Part shown: in pieces, positions 58,001 through 62,634 of the stretch
How positions within the stretch are numbered: position 1 is the first letter of the stretch
Layout: each line of letters starts with the position of its first letter
Assembly: GCF_037975245.1 (NCBI RefSeq)
Contig: NC_092579.1
Span: forward strand, 21,398,666 to 21,462,665
Length of the DNA: 64,000 bases
Source of the DNA: Apostichopus japonicus
Taxonomy: Eukaryota; Echinodermata; Holothuroidea; Aspidochirotida; Stichopodidae
Direction of reading: 5' to 3'
Translations under genes and position numbers: made by a program
Notes under the pieces: generated by a model
Database searches by the model: none
Told to the model about the DNA's origin: nothing
Seen by the model: only the letters and a program-made list of their open reading frames with translations

Positions 58001-61000
58001 TATATATGAATGCTTAATCTACAATGTTAAGTTAGTTTAATTATCAACATACCTTTAATGAATTCATTTGAATTTTGATATTTTGACCCCCAACCACTTT
58101 TCATGTCAGTATTTATTCACATGCAAAAACAAATCAGAAAAATCCCCCCCCCCCTTTGTTTAATTGTCCTCATTATGTATAGCTAACACAAGAAATGTTG
58201 TGCTAATGAGCAACACTGATATATGAGAAATCTGTACTTCAATTATAACACAGATCAACCAAAAGGAAATTATGCAAAAACCTTTTTTAGGAGAATGACT
58301 TGCACACCAGCAGGATGATGTTGATGACTAATCTAACAATGACATAGCACAAGTCATGTACATGGCTAATGTACCCTGGTTTTTGAACATGAGTGACTAT
58401 ATGTACTGCAACATTACTTAAAATAACAACTGATGTAACATTTAGTTTATTATATGACTTGCAATACAATGCAAAGTACAGTCAGCTATTAAAGGCAACA
58501 CTGACTATGACTAACATACGACTATTAAAGAGGAATTCAGAGTTTAAGTTTATACAATAATGAGTGTAAAATTGTAAACACTAAAATAGGTTTGATACAT
58601 GTACAGTATATCTACTTAACGTCTCGTCTACAAAGTGTCTTCTTGCCACCAGCCATACCCCAAACACAAAGTTTTATGGAGAAAGAGCCTTCATCTCTGC
58701 TGCACCTCATCTCTGGAACAATCTACCATCTTCAATTCGCAATGCACCATCGGTTGACTGTTTTAAGCGTCTCTTAAAAACACATTTATTCCAAAATTTA
58801 CAGTGATTTGTCTTGCATATTTGTGTACTTGTTTTAAGCGCTTTGAGGCCTTTGCATAAAGCGCTATATAAATATTTGCTTATTATTATTATTATTATTA
58901 AACTACTTGTATCCATGTTGTTTTCACTCTACCAAAACAAAAAATTCAAACCTTCCACCAGGAGAGAAAATAACAAGAGTATAATCTTGTTAATACAAAC
59001 ACTCATGGCTTCCACTCCCATTTTGATTTTCTGTTTTTCTATTTTTATCCTAATGAACCCCCACTTTTTATTTTTACCAGTTTACATTATTCCCAGCTGA
59101 AAGAAGCCCCATATGAAGCCCATTATAAGATTTGCTTGCAGCAAAGATTGCTTCATTGTTTTAGATGCATCATCATCATGATCATCCTACACCCACACCA
59201 GCTATCATCCATTATTCATTCCTGAGTTATTCCAGCTTTCACTTTCCTCCATAGATCGACGATTCTCCATAAAACTGCCGCTTTTCTAACCAGAGAATGT
59301 ACTGCCACAGTTCTCTAAGCGGGGAGGATTTGATGAAATACTGCCCCGAGTCAGAGCTGAGGTCACAGGGCTCATCTCTTCAGCCTTACATACATAAACA
59401 GAACCTAAAATTATGAAAGAGAGAGGAGGAGGAGATGACAGCCAAGCATGGCTTTGTTTATCCTAACCATGCAAGCAGCAGCTTGCCTATTTTTTTTTTC
59501 TTTCTTTTTTTTCTACCAGAAGAGAAGCTTCTTCTACCTTTGGTCATTTTAGACTCAAACCTTCTTTAAGCTTTGACAAAACAGAGTCAAATCATTACCT
59601 TCGATAAAACAAGATCACTCATATAAGTTTTGGGGTAAGTTTCTATACATCAGTGTAAATGGCAATATAAACCCTATGTCCCCTTTACATATCTCTATAG
59701 CCATGTATATTTTTGTAACTGACTATCTCTCTCTCTCTCTCTATGATGTATGTATTCGTAATGAATCTCGTTTTCAAGGAACCAGTCCAGGGTTCTTCCA
59801 TTGAATTCAGTCGGGAGTGTGTCACCACTAGACATAGAATGGGAAACTGGAGACAAAAATTACTGCAGGAAAGTGGATATGGGGTGACAAAACCTAGGCA
59901 GGCTGGGCTAGTTGGGAGGTAGGAAGGGAAATCGGTAAACTGGGAACCAGGAAGAAAGCCCCAGGTTAAGTTAGGGTGGGAAAAAAATGGACAGTGGAGA
60001 TGAAAAAAAAGTGGGGGGGGGGGAGGAGGGGGACAATGAGGAAGATAAGTGTTTAAAGTAGAATCATCAACGCTAATTCTACATTTGTATTTCTTTACTT
60101 ATTTCCTTCCGGTAGTCATTCTGTGAACAAAAATACCAATAACATCACAATTCACAGTTGCTTCCACTTTAAGAATGAGTGTAAGAATGTGGCATTCACA
60201 CATTATGGTATGCCCTGGCTTGTCTTTGAGGGCATCAAAGATTGATTTTTTCCAACTTTAATCAAGGCCGACCTCTTGCATGTCTTACCTGTCATGTGAT
60301 CAAAGAGGTACTTTTTTTCCTGTGAGTTTTCCCAGTAGCAGCAGTCCACATAGTCCTCTTTAACTTGTACCCAACACTCCATTTTCTCTGTTAACTACAA
60401 AGTAGATTGAAGGTGGACAGAGAGAGCATCCACTTTTGGCAAGTCCAATGTGCAAATGCTCAGTTTATCACCCACAAACACAGTTTTTCGAGCGATAAAA
60501 AGAGTTTATCACGAAAAACAGTTTTCAAAAACATAGTTTTTGAAAACATAGTCTTTGTTTGAAAACATAGTCAAAAACATAGTCTTTGAAAAACGTTGTT
60601 TTCCAAGTCGATAAACTGAGTTTATCAAAAACTTGTGTTTATTAGAGAAAAAAAACTGCTTTTTCGCTGAGTTTATCGAATTATTGCACAATAGGCGTGA
60701 AAAACTGTTAACAATAACGATGAACTGAGTTTATTTGCGATAAATTGATTTTTTTTTAAACAATTGCACATCAGGCTTGTCATACCCACTACCAATGACG
60801 CTTGCAAACAATACTACGTTAGGAATGTAATTTCTCCGCTCTAAAGAAAAAGAAACATTAATACTCACTGTCTCTAGTCTTCTCCAGATCCAACGCCTCG
60901 GAATCGACTTGGACCCTCTTCTGTTCGTCCTCCTTGAGAAGTTCTTGAACGGTCTTCTTCTGAGAGGACCTTGTTCCGAGGCTCCTCCGTAACCCTGAGT

Positions 61001-61737
61001 TGTTGAAAGGTTTGACGTCAGCGGGACCTACCGAAGTAGGGGTGACAGGCACGTTGGTTTTGGTTTCCGGTTGTAGTAAGATTGCGTTTGGGTCTCCTCC
61101 GACGTTAGGCGGTGCAGTTAAGAGTACTGTTGCATTGTTGCCGCCACCGCCCGCATTTGCATCCACGGTCGTTTGTAGCGGGGCGGCGTTTAAGTTTGTT
61201 AAGAAAGTGGTGTTCCCTGATCCGAGATTTGCAGACGCGACGAAGAACGTGGTATTATTCGCGGCCGTCGGATTGGCCTGATTTGGTATAGCGATCGGGT
61301 TCAGGATGAAAGTCTGTGGAGACACTGTCGCTCCTGGGTTTAAGAGAAACGTGTTTGGATTCAACAGCATAGGTTGCGTGGCTCCGGCCTGATTAGCCTG
61401 CTGCAGAACGAAAGGGGTTGTGACCGAAGCCGAGTTTGTGTCTGTCGTCAGTGCGATGTTGTTCGAACCGGTCGGTAGGTTCTGCAAAATACCGCCGTTT
61501 GTGTTTATCAATTGGAAACTACCGTCCGCGGCTTGTATAAGATGGTGGGTACCATTGTGAGCCTGCTGGGCCAAAGGGCTTAAGAATTGGCCCAAAAGAT
61601 TCTGAACAGTCTGGTTATTACCACAGTTTAATGTAATACCCCCTGTGTTCATGTCCTGCCCAAATTTCAACAGATTCTCCTGACTGACTGGCTGCGGCTG
61701 TTGCTGTTGCTGAGGCAGTTGTTGATGTTGATGCTGA

Positions 61738-61772
<35 letters not shown>

Positions 61773-62021
61773 TTCTTGATGAAGCAAGGGCTGATCAACC
61801 ACTTGGATAGACTGGATCATTTGCTCCAAGGGGTCGCCTTGGTTTTCGCCTTGGGAAACCAAGGGTTGCACCTGAGGGGAATGAGCAGCCACTTCCATAT
61901 CTTGATCTTGGAAGAGAGACATTGCCATTGCTTCAGGGCTGTTTGCTGAAGTATCCATGGCAACATCTGGAGACCTTACCTCTCTCATATCCACAGAGGT
62001 AACCTCCATTCTGAAATTCAT
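482..62021 (-). CDS. MRTF: MRTF (myocardin-related transcription factor), whole spliced coding sequence
   Basis: Join on the minus strand of 62021-60869, 17486-17418, 15181-15123, 6293-6218, 5472-5311, 4566-2597, 2080-1960 and 1047-482: 4176 nt, 1391 residues plus TGA. Every junction has AG/GT sites and keeps frame. MRTFs shuttle between cytoplasm and nucleus: G-actin binds the N-terminal RPEL repeats and holds them back, and when actin polymerises they enter the nucleus and coactivate SRF at CArG-box genes for cytoskeleton and muscle. Seen in order: a Q/N-rich extension (1-384), RPEL1 (about 386-408), RPEL2 (430-453), a KRAR basic stretch (468-471), RPEL3 (475-497), basic region B1 (629-652), Q-rich segment (672-689), SAP domain (787-827), leucine zipper (981-1007), 11-proline tract (1016-1026), PPNYEEA (1148-1154) and an acidic C-terminal activation region. 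It is longer than vertebrate MRTFs (about 930-1090 residues), mostly because of the N-terminal extension and the S/T-rich linkers. The family call is very secure; the exon 1-exon 2 join is the least directly proven step. Confidence 0.93.
1048..1959 (-). other. MRTF intron 7 with 51-bp minisatellite
   Basis: The donor is GTAAGT next to 1960 and the acceptor TAG next to 1047. Its only recognisable content is the tandem array listed separately; the rest (about 1670-1959) is unremarkable AT-rich sequence. Confidence 0.85.
1240..1668. repeat. 51-bp minisatellite, about 8 copies plus a 40-nt partial copy
   Basis: The unit runs GTGGATGATGTCACTCGATG, then CTAGTGTCACTCAGTCAA, then GATACTCCTATTT. Unit starts fall at 1244, 1295, 1386, 1437, 1488, 1539, 1590 and 1641, exactly 51 bp apart except for one interval of 91 bp that holds a shortened copy. 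Variants differ at a few sites (GCTAG, GCAAG or GTGAG). The period is a multiple of three, so one plus-strand frame stays open for 84 codons as a 17-residue repeat; I read that as a by-product, not a gene. Confidence 0.95.
1960..2080 (-). CDS. MRTF: MRTF coding exon 7
   Basis: 121 nt, residues 1164-1203 plus one nucleotide of 1204. The acceptor is TCATCTCCAG and the donor GTAAGT. It contains SFDDLFEVLVGHG (1191-1203), which matches the conserved MDDLFDILIQSGE block found after the PPxYEEA motif in vertebrate MRTF-A/B. Being only 40 codons, it is identified by frame, splice sites and this block together. Confidence 0.93.
2081..2596 (-). other. MRTF intron 6
   Basis: 516 bp with donor GTGAGT and acceptor CTCCAG. 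It holds a short C run at 2528-2536 and no other structure that I can name. Confidence 0.85.
2597..4566 (-). CDS. MRTF: MRTF coding exon 6: basic region, SAP domain, leucine zipper, PPxY
   Basis: 1970 nt, residues 508-1163; Asp507 is made across the junction. Positions: ALSPPQPD (near 536) matches vertebrate ALSPEQPA; a serine tract then basic RKKQAKRSKPKEIKFHEYKP (632-651) equals B1 (vertebrate KKLKYHQYIPP), which with the Q-rich block (672-689) is the SRF-contact region in vertebrates. The SAP domain at 787-827 has the invariant pattern MKVSELKAEL..RGL.VSGTK..LVQRL. The leucine zipper at 981-1007 (LLKQQQQKIEELQRALELSQ) is the likely dimerisation segment. Eleven prolines lie at 1016-1026. 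PPPNYEEAVRQ (1148-1158) matches the vertebrate PPRYEEA site. Long Ser/Thr/Asn linkers (about 700-785) lengthen the region relative to vertebrates. Donor AAG/GTGAGT, acceptor CCGCAG. Antisense ORFs here are shadows. Confidence 0.97.
4567..5310 (-). other. MRTF intron 5
   Basis: 744 bp with donor GTCAGT and acceptor CCCGCAG. No repeat or coding segment was recognised. Confidence 0.8.
5311..5472 (-). CDS. MRTF: MRTF coding exon 5: basic NLS stretch and RPEL3
   Basis: 162 nt, residues 454-506 with both flanking codons split (Asp453 and Asp507). MLKRARLEQDL (466-476) matches vertebrate KLKRARLADDL, part of the bipartite nuclear localisation signal embedded in the RPEL domain. RPEL3 follows: IKNRPGPLELIEGNIL (480-495), with Arg483-Pro484, Glu488-Leu489 and Ile494-Leu495 intact, so actin binding is expected. 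The acceptor is CATCGTGCAG. The donor GTCAGT is slightly weaker than the others but gives the right frame and rejoins the vertebrate-like alignment. Confidence 0.95.
5473..6217 (-). other. MRTF intron 4
   Basis: 745 bp, donor GTATTT. It contains T9-G12 at 5677-5697 (plus strand) and other short homopolymers, with nothing else recognised. Confidence 0.8.
6218..6293 (-). CDS. MRTF: MRTF coding exon 4: RPEL2
   Basis: 76 nt, residues 428-452 plus one nucleotide of Asp453. It reads VGDHLQKKMRMRPDKAQLVH then HHILE. Arg439-Pro440, Gln444-Leu445-Val446 and Ile450-Leu451 are the RPEL signature and align with vertebrate RPERSELVRMHILEE. The usual Glu before Leu is Gln here. Acceptor TTTCAG, donor GTATTT. 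Confidence 0.94.
6294..15122 (-). other. MRTF intron 3 (8.8 kb)
   Basis: Donor AAG/GTGAGT next to 15123, acceptor TTTCAG next to 6293. Contents seen: homopolymers (A27 at 6383-6409, A22 near 11401, several C8-C10 and G9-G11 runs), polypyrimidine stretches near 13500-13560, and a serine-coding low-complexity tract near 10880-10960. No conserved exon, repeat family or RNA gene was recognised. Confidence 0.8.
6383..6409. repeat. A27 tract (T27 on the gene's strand)
   Basis: An uninterrupted A27 on the plus strand. On the gene's strand it is T27 ending about 90 nt upstream of the exon 4 acceptor, and is probably length-polymorphic. Confidence 0.95.
15123..15181 (-). CDS. MRTF: MRTF coding exon 3: linker between RPEL1 and RPEL2
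   Basis: 59 nt, residues 409-427, entered in phase 1 (Thr408 split) and left in phase 0 (AAG/GTGAGT). AFKSSPAFHEQLQRLERAK matches the strongly conserved vertebrate LKSPAAFHEQ..SLERAR linker, so the assignment is firm although the exon is only 19 codons. Confidence 0.95.
15721..15728. promoter_or_regulatory. CRE palindrome TGACGTCA
   Basis: A perfect cAMP-response element sequence within intron 2. Less than one such site is expected by chance in the whole window, so it is noted as a candidate only. Confidence 0.3.
16447..16454. promoter_or_regulatory. CRE palindrome TGACGTCA
   Basis: A second perfect CRE, 726 bp from the first, inside the G+C-richer part of intron 2. It may mark an intronic enhancer; function is inferred only. 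Confidence 0.3.
17418..17486 (-). CDS. MRTF: MRTF coding exon 2: RPEL1
   Basis: 69 nt; codon 385 is completed here by CA, then residues 386-407, then one nucleotide of Thr408. LALRLKLRRPRNELVDQGII aligns with vertebrate LQLKLQQRRTREELVSQGIM, so this is the first actin-binding RPEL repeat. Unlike vertebrate RPEL1, it carries the canonical Arg-Pro (394-395). Acceptor TTTCTTTCCAG, donor CAA/GTGAGT. It is entered in phase 1, so any upstream first exon must end one nucleotide into a codon; three different upstream ORFs do. Confidence 0.96.
25193..25274 (-). other. Exon-like ORF of unknown identity inside intron 1
   Basis: 82 nt bounded by TCATTTTCCCAG and AAG/GTGAGC. The open frame reads VFIPENYYEAFTRVFKQIME, then WDEFNPK, with amino-acid use typical of protein rather than translated intron. 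Its phases (2 in, 0 out) do not fit the MRTF 1-1 intron, so it is not an alternative MRTF exon. It could be a nested gene fragment, a decayed mobile-element ORF, or chance. I do not recognise the protein. Confidence 0.25.
32912..33042. repeat. (ATGT)n tetranucleotide microsatellite
   Basis: About 30 near-perfect ATGT units, with a few interruptions near the right end (ATAT, GTGT, GAAT). An ORF running through it is an artefact. Confidence 0.97.
35995..36082 (-). CDS. MRTF: Candidate alternative first exon of MRTF, lysine-rich
   Basis: ATG at 36082 opens 29 codons rich in Lys and Ser (MSKKRKGESMVVKKSSK, then PSSKKQSKKEKK) and ends at G/GTAAGG, one nucleotide into a codon. That is the phase needed to join RPEL1 exon 17486, giving Ala then LALRLKLRRP. 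An in-frame TAA lies upstream and no pyrimidine-rich acceptor precedes the ATG, so it reads as a first exon rather than an internal one. The isoform would be 1036 residues and lack the Q/N extension. The basic tail could act as a nuclear import signal. Evidence is frame, donor and composition only; low-complexity purine sequence could mimic this. Confidence 0.5.
36083..40394 (-). other. Intron 1 / possible upstream region of the lysine-rich exon
   Basis: A TATA-like TTTTATAAAC (minus strand) lies at 36260-36251, about 170 nt before the candidate ATG. A G+C-richer segment with clustered CCAAT boxes lies at 36830-37330 and a C14 run at 38222-38235. No other coding exon was recognised. Confidence 0.5.
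36895..37111 (+). promoter_or_regulatory. Cluster of four CCAAT boxes
   Basis: CCAAT occurs at 36895, 36991, 36999 and 37107, all on the plus strand. One sits in AACCAATCAGAG, a good NF-Y type context. The density is well above expectation for this base composition. It lies about 0.8-1.0 kb upstream of the candidate lysine-rich first exon (minus strand); NF-Y sites work in either orientation. Confidence 0.35.
40395..40682. repeat. Purine-rich minisatellite, unit about 46 bp
   Basis: About six copies of GATAGGAGTGGAGAAGAGGG followed by GGAGATAAGAATTACAGCAA and GGGG, with one shortened copy lacking the first half (about 40505-40540) and variable G-run lengths. Purine-rich on the plus strand throughout. 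Confidence 0.9.
40683..42064. other. Intron 1, no gene seen
   Basis: AT-rich sequence with GGGATT-like degenerate repeats near 40690-40920, a TA-rich stretch near 40990 and a G10 run near 41105. Nothing coding was recognised. Confidence 0.6.
42065..43165. repeat. 150-bp satellite with 300-bp higher-order period
   Basis: About seven tandem units. The anchor ATACACGGTAGAGACAAGAG recurs at 42361, 42511, 42661 (one change), 42811, 42961 and 43111, exactly 150 bp apart. Two unit types alternate: type A has CTTCAATACAG and CTCGAAAGCTATTTAG; type B has CTTCTTTACAG and CTCTAAAGCATTTAAG. The order is A-B-A-B-A-B', so the true repeat is a 300-bp dimer. The first unit (42065-42216) is diverged, and the last ends in a variant with an extra GTAGAGA. 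Each unit carries ATGTAAGTGAG, which resembles a plus-strand 5' splice site. Confidence 0.95.
43166..50880. other. Intron 1, no supported gene
   Basis: 7.7 kb of AT-rich sequence with poly-G/C runs (G13 at 44423-44435, C runs near 43546 and 45890), a G-rich GGGGAGGGGTAA tandem near 44556-44590, and (CT)n near 48907-48930. A relative of the satellite boundary motif (GTGTGAAGACAGGTAAGTG) is near 44916. Scattered ORFs have no recognisable domain. Confidence 0.6.
50881..50976 (+). mobile_element. tRNA-derived SINE-like fragment
   Basis: An A-box-like TGGTAGAATGG (50883-50893) is followed 55 bp later by a perfect B-box GGTTCGACC (50948-50956) in the context GGTCGTGGGTTCGACCCCTG, the T-arm of a tRNA. 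No cloverleaf with intact acceptor and anticodon arms can be drawn, so it is a SINE head or tRNA relic rather than a functional tRNA gene. Confidence 0.55.
50977..53610. other. Intron 1, no supported gene
   Basis: AT-rich, with T-runs near 51540-51600 and a pyrimidine-rich tract near 52570-52690. No recognisable exon or element. Confidence 0.6.
53611..53713 (+). mobile_element. 77-bp insert with 13-bp target-site duplication and hammerhead-like motif
   Basis: AGATAGTATTTTG occurs at 53611-53623 and again, perfectly, at 53701-53713, bracketing a 77-bp insert. The insert contains TTTGAAGAAGATCC, TGCTA, GGATCGAAACGTC: a GATCC/GGATC hairpin followed by GAAACGTC, then AGGC, which can pair with the GCCT just before TTGAAGA. 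This arrangement resembles the minimal type I hammerhead motifs described in Penelope-like retroelements. Against canonical CUGANGA the first base is T and one extra A precedes the hairpin, so activity is uncertain. The last part (AACTTACTTTTACA) is shared with the pair near 62.5 kb. Confidence 0.7.
53714..56338. other. Intron 1, no supported gene
   Basis: Contains C10 near 53732, a G-rich GGGATGTGG stretch near 54010-54060, and a further relative of the satellite boundary motif (TTGTGAGAAGACAGGTGAGC near 55030). Nothing coding was recognised. Confidence 0.6.
56339..56650. repeat. About 25-bp minisatellite carrying GC boxes
   Basis: About 12 diverged copies of GGGATGTGACATAGG then GGCGGAGCTA. 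The first holds GGGGCGGGGC (about 56350), a perfect Sp1-type GC box; later copies carry GGGGCGGAGC. It is unusual G+C-rich sequence in an AT-rich intron. Confidence 0.9.
56651..58614. other. Intron 1, no supported gene
   Basis: Includes the perfect palindrome GGCTTATTAAAGCC (56838-56851) in a G+C-richer patch, probably a fragment of a dispersed repeat, and a C11 run near 58145. No exon was recognised. Confidence 0.6.
58615..58902 (+). mobile_element. 5'-truncated LINE (non-LTR retrotransposon) 3' end
   Basis: The open frame 58615-58806 encodes the end of a reverse-transcriptase polyprotein, including YGERAFISAAPHLWNNLPSS and CFKRLLKTHLFQNLQ, then TGA. The 3' tail has CGCTTTGAGG and AAAGCGCTATATAAATA and ends in an (ATT)n tract at 58880-58902. 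This C-terminal block and tail are typical of many animal LINE families. Only the last about 290 bp is present, so the copy is dead; it lies antisense to MRTF. Confidence 0.85.
58903..60288. other. Intron 1, no supported gene
   Basis: AT-rich with (CT)n at about 59727-59743 and a G-rich run near 60011-60032. No exon was recognised. Confidence 0.6.
60289..60382 (-). CDS. MRTF: Candidate alternative first exon of MRTF, acidic/aromatic
   Basis: ATG at 60382 opens 31 codons, MECWVQVKEDYVDCCYWENS then QEKKYLFDHMT, and ends at ACAG/GTAAGA one nucleotide into a codon. This phase joins RPEL1 exon 17486 (giving Ala then LALRLK). An in-frame TAG precedes the ATG, so the ORF starts here. Amino-acid use (W, Y, C, charged residues) looks coding and is not low complexity. 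It lies only 487 bp beyond the donor of the main first coding exon, so it may be a separate promoter product. Alternatives: first exon of an unrelated transcript, or chance. I recognise no domain. Confidence 0.5.
60448..60771. repeat. MITE-like cluster of palindromic GTTTATC / AAACATAGT repeats
   Basis: The ends form short inverted repeats (ATGTGCAA at 60448, TTGCACAT ending at 60771), with GTTTATC-type motifs just inside both. The interior has several GAGTTTATC copies, a perfect palindrome GATAAACTGAGTTTATC (60610-60626), and a block of alternating AAAACATAGTCTTTG and AAAACATAGTTTTTG. No clear target-site duplication was found. Confidence 0.55.
60869..62021 (-). CDS. MRTF: MRTF coding exon 1: Gln/Asn-rich N-terminal extension
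   Basis: Residues 1-384 plus one nucleotide of Thr385; donor GACA/GTGAGT. The start is ATG at 62021, with an in-frame TGA 21 codons upstream (62084), so the frame is closed there. Features: a Q/H tract (about 81-112); hydrophobic-dotted Q/N/T-rich sequence (about 115-330) including LNP repeats (220-242), reminiscent of glutamine-rich activation domains; a basic patch GLRRSLGTRSSQKK (343-356); and a likely helix, ELLKEDEQKRVQVDSEALDL, leading into RPEL1. Vertebrate MRTF-A/B have at most about 80 residues before RPEL1. Linkage to exon 2 is inferred from phase, strand and position; no transcript is available. Confidence 0.82.
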
Positions 62022-62096
62022 CAAGGACTTGCCACTGCAGTTTACGGCCTGGACCCTTTCAGAAAATGTTGTCGACAGGGTTCAGTAACAACTTGC
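62022..62096 (-). other. MRTF 5' UTR part of exon 1
   Basis: The probable acceptor CTGTTTTCCTTTTGGCAG ends next to 62096. The 75 nt before the ATG include an in-frame TGA (62084-62082) and a second possible acceptor, GGTCCAG/GCC, at 62048. Confidence 0.65.
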
Positions 62097-62214
62097 CTGC
62101 CAAAAGGAAAACAGAAAGGCATCAAGACAACTTGTAATAGGTGGAGAGAGCAGAAAATCTCATTACAATCGTAAAAAAACTTATTGGTCTCGTTAAAACA
62201 TCCACGATACTTAC
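62097..62214 (-). other. Short leader intron (118 bp)
   Basis: The donor GGACAG/GTAAGTATC is a near-perfect consensus; the acceptor has a long pyrimidine tract. Both fit a constitutive 5' UTR intron. Confidence 0.7.
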
Positions 62215-62298
62215 CTGTCCGCGATAAGAAAATGTACTTTCCGATCTTCCTAAACTACTGTACAACAGGTCAATGTCCACCATGCACTGTCTCTTCAT
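62215..62298 (-). other. MRTF leader exon with upstream ORF
   Basis: From ATG 62298 (a second ATG is at 62283) 28 codons run to the donor: MKRQCMVDIDLLYSSLGRSE, then STFSYRGQ. After splicing to 62096 the frame continues ASCY and stops at TGA, in the same frame as MRTF. This is either an upstream ORF dampening translation or, with the internal acceptor at 62048, an N-terminal extension of 37 residues. The 5' edge of the exon is not defined. Confidence 0.55.
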
Positions 62299-62314
62299 AC
62301 TGAATTTAAATTAA

Positions 62315-62426
62315 TTCATGCACTCATGCACTCACTCATTCATTCACTCACTCACTCACTCACTCACTCACTCATTCATTCATTCATTCATTCATTCACT
62401 CACTCATTCATTCATTCATTCATTCT
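62315..62426. repeat. CATT/CACT tetranucleotide microsatellite
   Basis: A mixed array of CATT and CACT units lying just upstream (gene sense) of the leader exon ATG. Confidence 0.95.
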
Positions 62427-62634
62427 AAATAAAACAAAACGGTTAGCAAACTGCTTATCCACTAAAGAGCCGGTGCGAGAGAATGTGTAAAAGTAAGTTG
62501 GCCTGACGTTTCGATTCTAGCAGGATCTACTTCAGAGGCTGAATGAAAAGTGACAGTTACAGAAGGTTTCGATCCTGCTAGGATCGCAACATCAGGCCAA
62601 CTTACTTTTACATATTCATCCATTCATTCTGAAT
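62417..62634. mobile_element. Insertion with head-to-head pair of hammerhead-like repeats
   Basis: CATTCATTCTAAAT (62417-62430) and CATTCATTCTGAAT (62621-62634) look like a target-site duplication, although the microsatellite could explain them. Between them, AAAAGTAAGTTGGCCTGACG (62489 on) and its inverse ending CAGGCCAACTTACTTTT (about 62612) form inverted ends. Each carries the GATCC-TGCTA-GGATC hairpin beside GAAAC or a decayed version, the same unit as at 53.6 kb. Confidence 0.65.

Noticed and set aside
61000-61949. Plus-strand ORFs 61000-61281 and 61701-61949
   Set aside because: Antisense to the Q/N-rich MRTF exon 1; Leu/Met repeats are the complement of the Q/H tract.
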